Positions 48,453-62,260 of a stretch of 64,000 nt of DNA are shown here, piece after piece. The stretch comes from Quillaja saponaria (lineage: Eukaryota; Streptophyta; Magnoliopsida; Fabales; Quillajaceae), in contig CM055611.1 in assembly GCA_029379385.1 (NCBI GenBank), forward strand, positions 21,460,062 to 21,524,061, given 5' to 3'. The notes beneath the pieces are model-generated. The model did not search any database. It was not told the origin of the DNA and saw only the letters and a list, made by a program, of their open reading frames with translations. The translations under genes and the position numbers were made by a program. Position 1 is the first letter of the stretch, and each line of letters begins with the position of its first letter.

Positions 48453-49720
48453 ATGGAGTGGAACCCAGAAACTCTCCAATTCCTTTCCCAGTGGTTCATT
48501 CACGCTGTCTCTCATGTACCTAAGCCTCCCCGCCAGGCTGAATCCTCGCTTGCAAAGGCTGCAGGCAGCCCTAATTATGGCCTTGCCGTGCTTCGCCTTG
48601 TTGCCGAGCCCTCCATCGATGTTCAGATCCGCCAAGCTTCTGTTGTTAACTTCAAGAATCACCTCCATGCTGGATGGGTACCAGCTGGTCCGGACGATGC
48701 CAATGTACCCACTTTTTCACTTATACTTGACCCGGAGGAGGAGAAGATCAAATCCTTGATAGTACCTCTTCATGCTTTCGGCTAATCCTCGTATACAAAG
48801 TTGACTCAGTGAAACTTTGTCTGTCATTGGTAAGCATGATTTACCAAAATCATGGCATGCATTGATTCCCCAGCTGATTTCGTATCTTCTGAAAGCTTCA
48901 CAAGCTTCGGATTATGCTTCTATCAATGGCATTTTAGGTACCGCTAATTCTGATTTTAAGAAATTCCGCTATCAGTAAAAAGCAAATGATTTATTGATTG
49001 ATTTGAAGTATTGCCTGGATAATTTTTACGCACCATTGCTGGATTTTTTCCAAGCCAATGCTTTAATTGATTCTGCTGTTAATTTCCGGAGGGCCTGCTG
49101 CTTCACGCTGCCCCACTTTTTCAGTCACAAAGGTTGTGTTGTAGGATACTTCTATTCATTGAGTTTTCAAGAGCTTCCTGAATTTTTTTGAGGATCATAT
49201 GAAAGAGTGGATGACTGAGTTTCGAAAATATCTTACTACATGCTATCCTGTTCTTGAGAACAGTGATCCTGATTGCCTTGCGCTTGTTAATGATCTTCGA
49301 GCTGCAGTTTGTGAGAATATCAGCTTTATATGGAAGAGTTTGAGGAGGAATTTCAAGTTTACTTGAATGATTTTGCACTGGCTGTGTGTACTTTAATTAC
49401 TAGGAAATGTGTCTCAGGCTTCAAGCCGTGATCGGCTAGCTATCACAGCAATCAAGTTTCTGACTACTTTTAGCCCTAGTCTGCACCTCACCATGTTTGC
49501 TAGTGAAGGGGCTTTTACCACAGGTGTCACAGTTCATTGTAATTCCTAATGTGGGGCTGAGGGAAGAAGATGAGGAACTCTTCAAGATGAATTATATTGA
49601 ATTCGTTTTGAGGGATATGGAAGGTAATGATCTTGATACTAGAAGGAGAATAGTGTTATAATCCGATAACGTAAAATTGAGTTTTAAGGTAATGTGTAAA
49701 CTTTCATTATTAAAAAATAA

Positions 49721-49754
<34 letters not shown>

Positions 49755-52700
49755 CAATAGAATATGTTATAATTTGATAGCTTAACTTACGCTTTAAGAG
49801 ACTGGTGTGTAATTTATTTTGATTAGGAAAAATTAAAATAAATGAGTATGTATATACATGTGATTAGAGAATTAGTTTTACACCACATTGTAAGTTGACT
49901 TGAACTTTAAATTTTAACTTTATGTAAATTATAGTAATAAGTAAAACTAGTAAATGGACACAATGAATTAGAAAACAAAAATATGTTGATATATATATAT
50001 ATATATATATAACTAGGATGAATTTCGACCGTTCATTGTAACCTTGGACTTTTGCACTTGATTTTTATTATTTTGTTTTTTTCATCCTTGTATTTTGGTG
50101 AGCTGAATTTTTGTTTTGGTACACCGTTCATGCTTTCTTTTCTTTCCCCTGTATCCTTCTCGATGCTTCTACTTCCTTCCTCCCATTTGCATCGCCTCTG
50201 TTCTTCTTTCCTTGTCCTTGCTTCCCGATCCTTCTACATCTTTCTCTAAGAATTGAATTTCAGCTTCTGAATTCCACAGCTTTGCTTGAACTCTTCCTTC
50301 CAAACTCTTGGCAGCAGCTGCCGCCAACTCATTGGAAGGCCATCTGTTATGGTTTTCCTTCACCTTGGTGTAGCAACCCCCTTCACGTGAAGCAGCAGCC
50401 GAGGAGCTGAATTGGAGGCAGCAGCTAGCTGCTAGGCCAGCCGTGGGTTAGCCAAAATCAATTTCTTTTTGTTCGTCCCCTGTTTTAGGCAGCGACCAAA
50501 TTACTCTTTTCTTTCCTTCCCTTGCAGTACAGTTGTGGGGAATTGAGGGGTAATTGCTGGTGAGTTAAGGAAGCAGGGCAACAAGGAGTCATGGTTTTTG
50601 CTGTAAGTTTTCAATTTGGTTGATGATTCTTGAACGTATAGTGTTAATATTTTTTTGGATATTATTGTTAGTTGATAATTTAGTATTAGGAAGAAGAGAA
50701 TTTTAACTATTACGGTATTAGGAATAAGGAATTAAAAGTAGAGCTTAAATTATAAAGAGATCAGAAACGTTGAAACAAATTGTAGTAGTGTTGAATTTAG
50801 GTAGAAATTAAGCTTTAGGAGTACTTTGATTAACTAAACCAATTTCTAGTTTGGGGTATGTATAGATATAATTATACATACACATACTAATGAAAGGAAA
50901 TCATGCATTCTAGATATTTATCAAATTGCCTAAATGAAGACTTGTTATAATTTTAAGAGTAAAACTTGTTACATATAATTTTTGGTGGGTAGTTATTGTT
51001 GGAATTTGAATAAAAAGCTCCTAATCATGAACAAAGAATGGTTTATTAATAGGATAAATTGAGGATTGGATGAAGGTATGTGGTGAGTATAAACATAGGA
51101 TGATTGGTTGTGGATAAAATGTTGGAAAATGAGAGTTAAGTGGCTTTTTGAAAGATTGCAGGGACAGATTTCGTGGGATTGAAAAATCTTGGATTTCGAA
51201 TGTCTTCGGGGCTGAATTAAATTAAGAGTTCAAAAGATAAAATGCAGCTTAGGAATCTTGACATATTGTCTACAAAATTTCTTAGCTTTGTTCCAAATAT
51301 GTTGTGAGTTATAGCTGTTAGACTTCGGCTAGGTCAGGTAGGATTCGTAGTGCCTTGTTTTTGGTTCATGTAAGGAATTAAGTGGGTTCATGACATATTT
51401 TAGAAAAAGTTTCTAAATAATAAAGATAGATAATACTTGTCTATTAATAAACCCAATAAACTGGAATCGGATTTCGTTTTTCCTAGAGAAAGTTATGGTC
51501 GATTAACTAAGGTAAGTTCAAAGCTGTCAAAATCTGCGTTTTGTAGAATTTGATGCAACTTCAAAGAATAAACTGTATTGATATACTAATCCAAAAATTA
51601 CAAATGATATATCGTTATAAAGCTACATATGTCTAGTATTTTATAAATTTTACGAAATTGGATTTGGAATTTTCTTGAAAAAGATATGACCATTAAAGTG
51701 GACACTGGTCCAAACCTCAAGTTTGGACAGTTTCAACATTTATACCTTACTAAGTGCTTTCTATTCTTTTTAATGGTTTTCTTCTACCCTATGCTTTGTC
51801 AAGACATTTAAAATGTCTCATCATTATTAACCCTATCACATAAAGTCCAATTCATATTAATTGGCATATAATAACTTAATGGAAACTTTTATAAAGGAAC
51901 CTATACAAAATGAGATATAAGTTTAGTAACTAAAATATTATAACAATAACGTTTATGAACTAAATATTATTTAGGTATATGAATTTCAGTTCCTGGATTC
52001 TAATGTGAACCTGATAAGACGCGTGGACGCATGTGTGAGTGACGAATGGAATCAGTTACAGGGTGAGTGGTTAATTGTTGCCTTTAAGGGCTAGATTAGT
52101 ATGTGTAATTATATGTTTACTTAATATGTGTGATATATGGAAAGTAAGTAAATAGAGTATTTCAGTAATTTAATTGATTGCTTTGTTTGACATTAGGTTG
52201 TAGTTGATAAGGGCCAACAAAATGAGATTTTTATAAAAAATAATTATATCTTTGAAATTGAAAATCCAAGTGCACTTAGGATATCCTGATTTAAAATAAT
52301 GAGAAATTCTAATTCTGATAATTGTTTTTTTTTAAATTGAGTGCTCAGCCCTGGTGAGATGGATTGTATACGGAGATTAATATTGTTGTGCGGGAGCGTC
52401 AATGCCTGGTAGGGGGTAATAATGTTGTGCGGGGCTGGGTCACTCGTTGGTCCTTTGGTTGTTTGGTTTGATATTATTGTTCTGATTAATTTGTGATTCT
52501 GTATTTCATATAAATTGTGAATTTATGACGGTTATAACATATACGTCTAATGTGAATTAAGATATGAACACTGTTACATGAGGTTATTATATATGTTATA
52601 TGTTTGTGTTGGATGATGTTAGTACCATTTGGGTACGATTTTCTATTCACGGAGTTCGTAGATATCATCCCTCTCGTGGATAATATTTTTTTTCAGGAAT

Positions 52701-53030
52701 CCAATGAATGATGTCGCCGAGTTTGTGACCTTGCCGACAGTGTATGGCAAGGTATTTTCCAGAATTTCAGACTTGAAGTTGAGATGAAAGTTGCAGTCAC
52801 ACTAGAATGGTGGAATATTTAAATTTTGTATGATGCAATAGTCTAGATATTTGTCCTCGTGTCTTTGTGTGAAATTAGGAATACATATGTTGTATTTTGG
52901 GTCATGATTGTTACTTTTGTTTTTAATTCAGGGTTACGGAAGTTTGGTTATCCAATCTTCGGCCAGTCATGCCTCTGTGAGGGGTGTGACAAATAGCATG
53001 TGAGCTTCTTAAAGGGATTGCCACACTTTA
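48453..53030 (+). pseudogene. CAS/exportin-2 (CSE1-like) pseudogene fragment, split by an LTR-type insertion
   Basis: CAS (exportin-2) returns importin-alpha to the cytosol with Ran-GTP. Translation from 48453 gives [15 protein letters not shown], then [20 protein letters not shown] and VNFKNHL, matching the N-terminus of plant CAS. The frame shifts near 48770, and in the next frame the family sequence continues ([52 protein letters not shown]). Stops TGA 48802-48804 and TAA 48976-48978 interrupt it, with more shifts after about 49090. Recognisable blocks run on ([37 protein letters not shown]) to DTRRRI at about 49650. A 3338-bp insertion follows, then IACELLKGIATLYGE at 52993-53030 completes the same segment. 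Roughly the first 40-45 percent of a ~970-residue family is present; the rest is missing. The pseudogene is certain; the parent gene is not in the window. Confidence 0.9.
49654..52991 (-). mobile_element. 3.3-kb LTR-type insertion (probable solo LTR) with 5-bp target-site duplication
   Basis: The insert starts TGTTATAATCC and ends GGGGTGTGACA, so it has TG...CA ends, and is flanked by AATAG on both sides (49649-49653 and 52992-52996). Removing one AATAG and the insert restores the CAS reading frame. On the minus strand it begins TGTCACACCCCTCACAGAGG, like LTRs of large Gypsy (Tekay/Del-type) chromoviruses, which are 2-4 kb long. No gag, protease, RT or integrase motif and no internal second LTR copy was seen, which fits a solo LTR; a non-autonomous LARD is the alternative. 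It contains an (AT)n run at 49989-50010 and (TAA)n near 49725-49755. Confidence 0.8.
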
Positions 53031-56000
53031 TGGAGAGAGTGTCAAGGGGAAAGAAAGATTTATAGCAAAAATCATCTTTCAGCACCTATTTGTAGTTTTG
53101 TTCAACCTGTTGTGAGGTAAAATCAAATTACAACAATCTTCCTTTTCCTGATTTCTGATTTCACCTATTGTTCAAGTGATTTAGAAATTAGAATCGTAGG
53201 TGTAATAATTTTCTCCTTAAGTCTTCTATCTCTTATCTATGTCTTTAAGTTATCGCTTTGATTTATTGATGTTATTGCACCCACTTCCAATCTCACTTTT
53301 TCTTTATAAAAAAAATTGAAATTGTTGACTTCAAAAGATATCATTTAAGAAATGATTTCAAATGGTTATAGTACATACTGGTTCAATCAAGTCTGAGAAA
53401 ACACCCTGTCAAAAATCATGTGTAAAGACTAATAGGGTATTTAGCAATTCAACTGGCTATGCAGATCATAGCCAGATCCCATGTTCTAAAATTATTGTTG
53501 TTTGGTAATTATTGAACAAAATAAAACCAGTTCTTACTTTTAACATAGATAGGGTCTATGTAGTTCAGCAGAACCTTTTTTTTTATAACTAACTTCACCC
53601 GGACAAGAATATTACAGCTTAAGAGATCCTTCTTACATCGTTATTGCTGTTGAGTGTAATTTATTTTTTCTTTTTTTTCATCGAAGTGGCAGTGTTGTCA
53701 AGCTTTGTTTCAGTTCTTTGTCTTCTTTTCAAAATATTATAGATTGCTTGAAGTTGAACTTCCAGTAGTCCGATTCTTTTTTTCGTTGACAGTGTAAATC
53801 CCTATGTACTACTAGTGAACGGCTGAAGAGAACTCTTTTAAGGATATTAATCTCACTAAGAGCTTATCTCTCAGTAAATTTTCCACTCCTTATTTTATCC
53901 CTTTTTAACTATAACTCGTTTTGTTTGACTTATAACTATCCATGTCGTAATACTAAGGAGACTTGTTTATACTTTGTTCCTGGTACTGGTAGTTGTAGAA
54001 TGTTTGATGGAAATTAATTAGTACTTCTGGATCACAGAAGGATAAGTGCAGATTTGTTTTTCACACATCTTGTATTCTCCCGTGACCTGCTAATGCTTTC
54101 AATGGCCAATGGTTGCATAATGTGACTTCTTTTTGTGACTTAGAGCATTTTTACATTGTTGGGCTTCCATATAGGAAGATTGTTTGTTTTGTCTTTCTTA
54201 ATTGAAATTGGAACTTTCTTTGTTGCATGTTCTTGTCTTGCATTGATATCCTCTTTTGGGCTTGGTTATAAATGATTCATCTAATGACTTGAATTATCAA
54301 TCTTTTCGGATCTTATACAAAAGTCAGTTTTTGTCTTGGTTACAAGAGTCTTCACAGCATGCAAGCATTAGTAAGGTTGCTTTTCTTTCTATAAGCTGTT
54401 TCATCATTCGTGTCACTTACCGATGAGCTTACAAGGCTGATTGTTTGGGATTTGAGATTATAGTGTCTGCAAGTTGGATCTATGTGCTGCAAGCAGATGT
54501 TTGCACTTTGCAGTGCCTATTTGTTTACTGGGTTTCGACTTATAACCCCTTTACTTATTCTGTGGTTTTAATTGTCACAGTTTGTTTCAATCAGACAAAA
54601 ATTGTCATTAAATATCACAGTGAATTATGTGTAAATTTCAAATCTTCAGATCACAATAGTTGATGAAAATGTTGGTTCAAGTTAGATGCACCCACAACTT
54701 CTAATCCAATCCTGCATAGGTATCATTAAGCATTGGTTTGTACACTGACTTCTACTTCTCCATTGCATTTGCAGGCTTTTGATTTTGATTAGACTTCCAT
54801 CTAAGCATGGTGGGGAGGAGCATCAACATCAATCTCGCATTCTTCACTTGTGGAAGTCCCGAGCCTTCATCTAACTTGCTTTTAATGATTTGCTTTACAG
54901 GTTTGTTGTTGTTATTGTCTGCAAATGAATTTGGCTTCCTAGTGGGCAGTGGCTGTACATATCAATCATGTTGAACAGGAGCTCCAATTTAACTGACATC
55001 ATCAACGTGGGTATTGACATAAGTTCATAATTTTATTTTTTTTTAGCAATTCCGTCTGGATTAATCTATCTCACATCCGATTGAAGATAAGAACGAGAGA
55101 GCATTTAAGAAATTAGATGTAGCTCATGTATGTAGACCCTTGCATCTGGGATTTTGAGGATTATATGCAAAATATGAAATGACAAAAACAGTTACAAGTA
55201 AAAGCTAAAAAGACAAATATTGTTGGAAGCAAATCATGTTGAATTCAAAAAGTTATTTTTGTTTCTAAGAAAAAACAAGCAAGGAGTAAAGAAATATTAA
55301 ATGATTTGGTGCATACCCAAATCGAGGACCTGAAAGTCTAGCTCACCCATTAATGCTACCCAGAACAAACAAAAGTAATAGCGAGCAAAATACATGCAAA
55401 AGCACTCGCAAAATCCCATTACTTGGTCATAGGCTCATAACAATAACAAAATAAATAAAAACACAAAGAAGAAAGTACCCTAGCCAAGGCCTAAGCTACA
55501 CTATTTTTAAAGTACACCCACCAATTTTGCTTGACTGTCTAACGCTTCCACTATACAATTTCTAACATTTCTTGTTAATTTAATAGGCATGAGAATAATT
55601 AAATTAACTTCTTTTTTTAAAATAAATTTCTAGAGTGAATGATAGTTCATGTACGTGCAAACCTTCTCCAACTCCACAAACCTTAATAGTTGCTGAGACA
55701 ATATTCATGCATGTTACCAATGCCTTATAGGATCCGGACTCTGGTCCCCTTACCCAAGGTCTGAATAATATAATCTTTTTCAATAAAAAAAGAATAATAT
55801 TATCTCTTGCTAGCCATACTTATTTGTTTTTTAATTTTTAATTTTTATTATTGAGGATATGTTAATTCTAGCTCTGCATGAAAGTCCTGAATATGCCTCT
55901 CATAATTTTTTGTGGATCAATATATTTTGTTTTAGAAAAACTTAACTTATTGCCAGTTGATTCAATTGATTAATTTTTTTAATTTTTTAATAAAATAAAT

Positions 56001-59000
56001 ATGAAGTACTTAAATTTATAGATGTTAAATATGAAAATATTTCAGTTTCTTTATTTTATTTTATTATAAATATAATTCATTGTCACTTACTTATAGTGAC
56101 CAAAATTGCTCATATTCTTAGCAATTGTTATCCTTGAATCCGATGTCTAATTATTTATTTATTTTTTACTAAAACGAGGGATCTAATGCCTAATCTAAAA
56201 GGAATCTACAGATCATAATGATAACATTATACAAAAATGTGAATCCACCAAGTTTAGAGTGCTAACTACCCATGAGAGGGGGCAAGAGTCATTTTAATGG
56301 TAATAGTTTAACAAATAATGGAAACTACAATATCATTAATGGTGGGGTCCTAATAATTTGGAAAAGCTTATAAAAATCCACTTCGATGTATATAATAATG
56401 TTGGGCCATAAATATAAGGGGACCTAATGGTGTCTTAGCCCACTACCTCCCATTTTACACAAAGAAGAGGGACCTCAATATTAGTGGCCCTTCCTTTTAC
56501 CAATGCATGGTATATGTTATTCTTATACAAAATATACAGTGTTAATGATATTCATCTCATGATTAAGAAAAAATATATATTTTTTAAATTAAATAAATTT
56601 AGATGAGTGGTAGGAATTAAAAATCCCTCCCTTTTGAAAAATTCATATTGCACTTTAAAAAAGAAAATTATTTGAGTTTGTTCTTGATAAATTTTTATTT
56701 CATAAGAGATTTTGAAAAGTGAAATTATCATCAATTGTTTATAAATGTGAATGGTCATGGATATTTTCTTAGTCACTTTTTATGAGAAAGTCATATTATA
56801 CAACAAAATGGAAGATTATTTGAGGCTGCTCTTTGACGAATTTTTATGAAGATTTGTTTGATGATAAGATTGGGATTTTAGTTCTACTTGTTTCTAGCCA
56901 ATCATATTATGCTATGAAATGCTAATTGCTAGTTTTCTTCATGTGAAAGCATAACCATTAAATTCAAAATATATATGTGGTTGAATTTTTTTATCTCCAA
57001 ATATGTAAGAAGCAACTCTCAAAATTGAAAATTAATACACCAGTTTTTACTTTCTGTAACTTATTTTTTCTCAAGTGGACTGAATGTCACAAATTGAAAC
57101 ATTTTCTAGAACAAATTCACCTACTTATAATCAAACCACGGTTAAATTAAACAATAGTGATTTACATGGTTAGCCAGTGATTACTTAGTATTTGTTCAAT
57201 TCATGTACTCTTATCACAAATTTTATATAAATTTTTTATGAGACTAATAATGGATTGGTCTAACGAAAAATGAATTCAACTACTCATATATTCTAAGAGG
57301 TTGAGAGTTTGAGTTTCTTTACTACAATAGTTGGTGATAGATTTACATGCTCACAAATGACCATAACTGCTCATAGAGAAACTTAAGTTTCGACCTCGAC
57401 ATAGATATATTGGATACAAAAGAAAATATTTTATGAGAGATTTGATTATAAGTTTAATATATGTTGAAGCCAAATTTTGTTATATTAGAGATTTACAAGT
57501 ATTTCTTCTTATTTTACATAATCTAAGAACAATGTAGTACATTATTTTATCAAGTAGTTATGATATATACTCCAATTAACTATACTAAAATTCGATATGC
57601 ATAAGTGCAATATAAACCCTAGAATCTCATATGTATGTATGTGAATATATAACTAAAAAAGTCCAAGCAGGGTGAAGGATTTGTCAAACGATTTGCTTGA
57701 CAATTGAAAGATGCAAAGCAGAGAAGCCAAATCCTTCTGCAGCTTAATTGAGTTGATTCTTGAAAGATGCTTGCTTGCTTCTTTTATTTGATTAATGTTT
57801 TTTTAAAAAGTAATATAATTAAAAACTTAATTCATCCAATATGTATATTCATGTGATCAATTTCACATGTACTCTATCAAAAAAAAAATATATATATCAC
57901 ACATATTCTAGAGAAGATATATATATATTTTTTGTTTACGGAAATTCTCTCATAGAATAATAAGTAAATTTTATTTTAAAATTCTTTACTTATAAATAAA
58001 CTCCCACTCATACAAAAAATAATTTCTTATATATATATATATAGATCAATAATTTGATTGACTCAGATTTATAGAGAGAGAGAAGAGAGATGGTTATGAA
58101 ATTATGTGGGAAAGAAAGGTTGATGAGTTAATTAGGAGGCTGGTTTCTTGGCTAAGCTTAGTGAAACATATTGGCCAAGCTAAAAGTAGGCCATTTGGTG
58201 CTTAGTATTATTATTTTTAGTATGTAACAGTATGATTAATAAAAGAAACACACATTTTTTATCATAATATAGACTCTCGTAAAAATTGATGCTTCAGTTA
58301 TTAATAGTTAATTAAGAATGTGATTTGAATCCCACTTTACCACTAAGCTTTTATTAATGTTCGTAAATGAAATTAATATTTATTCTCTCAATGTGATATC
58401 ATTAATTTAGTAGAATAATATTTTTCCCAATTCCATCGGTTGGTTCTAAAGCAGTGGTCATTGTTAAACTTCTAATCACACTTTTAAGGAAGAGAATTAA
58501 GAAAAATAATAGTGATTTCCTTCTCTATTAGTAAATGGCCAGGATTAATCCAATTTTTCTTTTCAAAAGGACATTGATGGCACGCGTGCACATGGGTCTG
58601 CACATGTAATTAAATGTGCCCAATTTTTTTTAGTGGAATAAGATTGTATTCTTTCTTTTCTTTTCTTTCTTTTTTCTTTCTTTAATGGATTTTATGAATT
58701 TGATCTTTTTGAAACAGTAAAATTATTATAAATTTTTAATGATGCACACAGTTCATTTGCATTTGACTAGACTAGAAATGTGATTAGTCCAAATGCACAT
58801 AATAAACTGACCTAGACACACCTACTCACTAAACCAAAAAAGAAAAATCTTCAATACTTTCAGAGAAAATTATTTATAAATAAAATTATGTATATTCAAA
58901 TAATAATTATACGATATATATCTATTAATAGGTCTGGCGTTGTCCATAGAAATTTGATCTAAGATATATTAGAAAGATTGAAGCATTTGGAAAAAAAACC

Positions 59001-61404
59001 TATTCTATTCTGAACTACTCATATGAAAACCACTAATAATATCAATTCTCAGTTCATTCAAATGGTTACAAAATATAACTTTATTTAGGTAATCTTATAA
59101 CTTTAGAACATAACCATCATTTAAAGTCTAAATACTAACTATTAAAATACTAATTAATAACTAAGCTACTAAATATTAATCATAATTATAATATTACATA
59201 ATTACAAGTAAATCACATTGCAAATATTAATATTCAAATAAAAGTTTAATATTCTTATTATTATATTCCACATAAAAATTTGTTTCGGAGTTTCCTTTTA
59301 TGAAGGTGGCTATATATACCATGCGAAATTTACTCACTCGAGATGACTCTTAACCAATTATTTCAAAATTCCTTTTATGTGATAGCGTATGTCATATGAG
59401 ACTCACTTATCTTTTTATAAATTGATTCTCGTGCACAAAACAATTTATTTTGTTATACGCAAAAAAGTGATTCATAGTTGCAATAAACATAAATTTATGT
59501 CAATGGATGAAAGGCATCTCTACATTTTTTATTTTATTTTTTAGAGGAAATAGGAGAATAAACTCCCATATGAATTTTAAGGAGAGTTAAGAGTTCTTTG
59601 TAGAAAAAGAAAAAAAGGACAAGCAATAATAAATCCTAACATAATGAATCTAGTCTATTATAAAACTAAGTACAATAATATATATATATATATATACACA
59701 CACAAAATTAAACTCAAATCATGGACCGTAATATACTCTAATTGCATAAATGAATTTATCTTCCCATTTAGTTAATATTTATTATTATTATACTCTTAAC
59801 ATCAATTATGTTACTCCAATTAATTTCTAAACTGTTTATTACTAATAAGATTTCTCTATGTGTAGATTCTATCTTGAGGGGTCATGGCATCCACTTCGCA
59901 AAAAAGGTTAATTGAATATTATGGATAAAATGCTATCCCAAGGAATAAAAGTAGCTTAAGAAGATAAGAGTATATCATTAACAAAGTTTAATTTTTCACA
60001 AGATCCTTCTCGCATTAATTTCCATATCGTTTTAGTGATACCTCTTTATTAATTAGGAAAAAAAAAAAAACAATTCCTACTCTATCAACTTTTATTTCGT
60101 TTTTGCTAAGAATATTTTTGTTATGTACTAGAAAATTAATGTTAATACATGGAGCATTGTTATTATGTGCCGACTAATGTACTAACAAAATATTTTTTTT
60201 TTGATGGGTTCATTTTTTGTTAAAATTGGATCAATGTGTACCGAAGAAAATACACCCTCCACTTAGACTCATTCTTACATGAATAAATTAAATCATGTGG
60301 TCCAATGCAGAATTTCGATAACTAGTTAGAATATCGACTTCAACTCCATTTGTTTTAATCTATTACTTTTAAAAAAAATATAGTCTACTTGCTTTTTGTC
60401 CCCAAGAAAAAGTGCTGAGATCGTTAGCTTAGCTTTATCAAAATAAAAATTATATCTCTCCAATCCTTGGGAGAATACTATAGGTTGATTTTATTATTAT
60501 TATTATTATGAAAAATATATGTCACCCCCTCAAATTATATCACTAATATGTTTTAAGCAGTACATTATAATTGTTTCAATGTCAACATAATGTTTATTCT
60601 TTGTAAGAGTCATTTTCCTTATATGAAGATTGTTTATCTCCTTTTGTAAAATTTCATTGAAAAAAATATGATTAACAGGGGAGAGTAGCCAAAATCATTG
60701 TATTTTAAACTATAGGTAAGTTTCTGAAAAATCTAGACGCACATCGATAATAAATCTTCAATATATTGCAGTAAATATTCATTGGATATATTATATAAAT
60801 AATATATAATTGTATAAAATAAACAATAATTATATAACTAATATTATTTAACTTAAAAATCGTAATCATATTGCATAATTTTACTCTCTTTATATCCCAA
60901 CAAAGGTATAATGGATGATAGCAAACAGAATATTTGTAAGAATTATTTTTGTTCCCTCACAAGAGTGGTTTGGAACTGAATCTGAGTTCTAGTTTGGATG
61001 GATTATATATTAGTCAAGTCAATTATTAAATTATAAATATTCAGCTCCATATTCAATAATTAATTTATATTATTTGTAGAATTTCTTTTTCAAATTTTAA
61101 ATATGTAAAGTGGAACTCAATTACTTGTAAAATCAGGCTCCAACTCAAACTCAAGTAGGCTTTTTGACTCAGCTCGTTTTTAGCCGACTCTAACCTTAAT
61201 TTTTGAAGGAGGTAATTTGACTGGTAGTGGGCGTAAGGAAATCTTAAGAAGCCCAAACCAGCGATGGCATTACTGTAGTTTGTGAAGTTTGGCAGTACTA
61301 CTTTGTCAAAGCACATTGAATTTGATCCCTCATTTCTGCTTTTTGTGCAAGGAATCAGGAACAGAATGTCCTTGCATTGGGGAAGGCAAAACGAGTGGGC
61401 TCAA
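53031..61404. other. intergenic DNA without supported genes
   Basis: About 53031-55050 is T-rich with an intron-like texture and may be old gene or element sequence, but no exon could be matched to a family. 55050-61400 is AT-rich with short AT runs (57890, 58028, 59676) and no frame that resembles a protein. Confidence 0.4.
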
Positions 61405-61439
61405 GACACGTGGGTACGAAAACGACCAAACCACGTGTC
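61405..61439. promoter_or_regulatory. inverted pair of G-box/ABRE motifs
   Basis: GACACGTGG at 61405-61413 and CCACGTGTC at 61431-61439 are perfect inverted copies, centres 26 bp apart. ACACGTGG is the ABRE form bound by bZIP factors. No gene start was identified beside it. Confidence 0.45.
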
Positions 61440-61709
61440 CTTCGTTAATGACCTTGAATCCTGACGTGTATAATTGGGGACCACCTATTTTTATTTTATT
61501 TTTCATTATTTCATTATTTTTATTTTATTTTGGACCACCTGAACAGATTGGATTGGTCAGAATGTCACTTTAGATTACAACACCCACCCTCTTTTTGAGA
61601 GAGTATACCGCACGTACATTGTCTTCCCAGTCACCAATAGCGTAATACTGCTACTGATTATCATTGGATACTGAGATTTTGATACCGGAAGTATAAAAAA
61701 TTGTTGTTA

Positions 61710-62215
61710 GGTATATTATAAGAGAATTAAAAGGTAGAAAATGAAATAAGTTTTTTTATTTTTTTTGTTTACATATAAACTTGAGAGAATGCACATAACA
61801 CTATTATTTTTATTTTTAATTTATAAATTTGGGTGTGTAGTTGTTAACTTAAATAATAACATGTCTCCTAAATTAATAAAAATAAATACTCAAAAATTGT
61901 GTATGACAATTTTTATTGGCCTACACTATGTCTATACTAAATTATTATTTTGGATAATTCTTGATAAATGCATAAATTTTGATTTAAAAGTTATTTTATT
62001 ATCTGTTTATTATAAATGACTCAATAAGAAATTATAAACTCCAATAATAAAAGATCTTTATAGTCATAATCCAGTTTTTAATTAATTAAAATATTAATGA
62101 ACTTAAACTAAATCTAATGGTAGTTCAACTATGAGTAAAACTTATATCATTGCACACAAATTAAATAAAATTTTGAAAATGTAGTTCAAAAAGCTAGAGA
62201 GTAAAAGAAAAAATT

Positions 62216-62260
<45 letters not shown>

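Noticed and set aside
50052..50410. Frames within the 3.3-kb insertion
   Set aside because: C/T-rich low-complexity sequence inside an LTR; no homology to gag or pol.
61065..61573. Short frames near the inverted G-box pair
   Set aside because: No domain, no splice structure and frames overlap on both strands.
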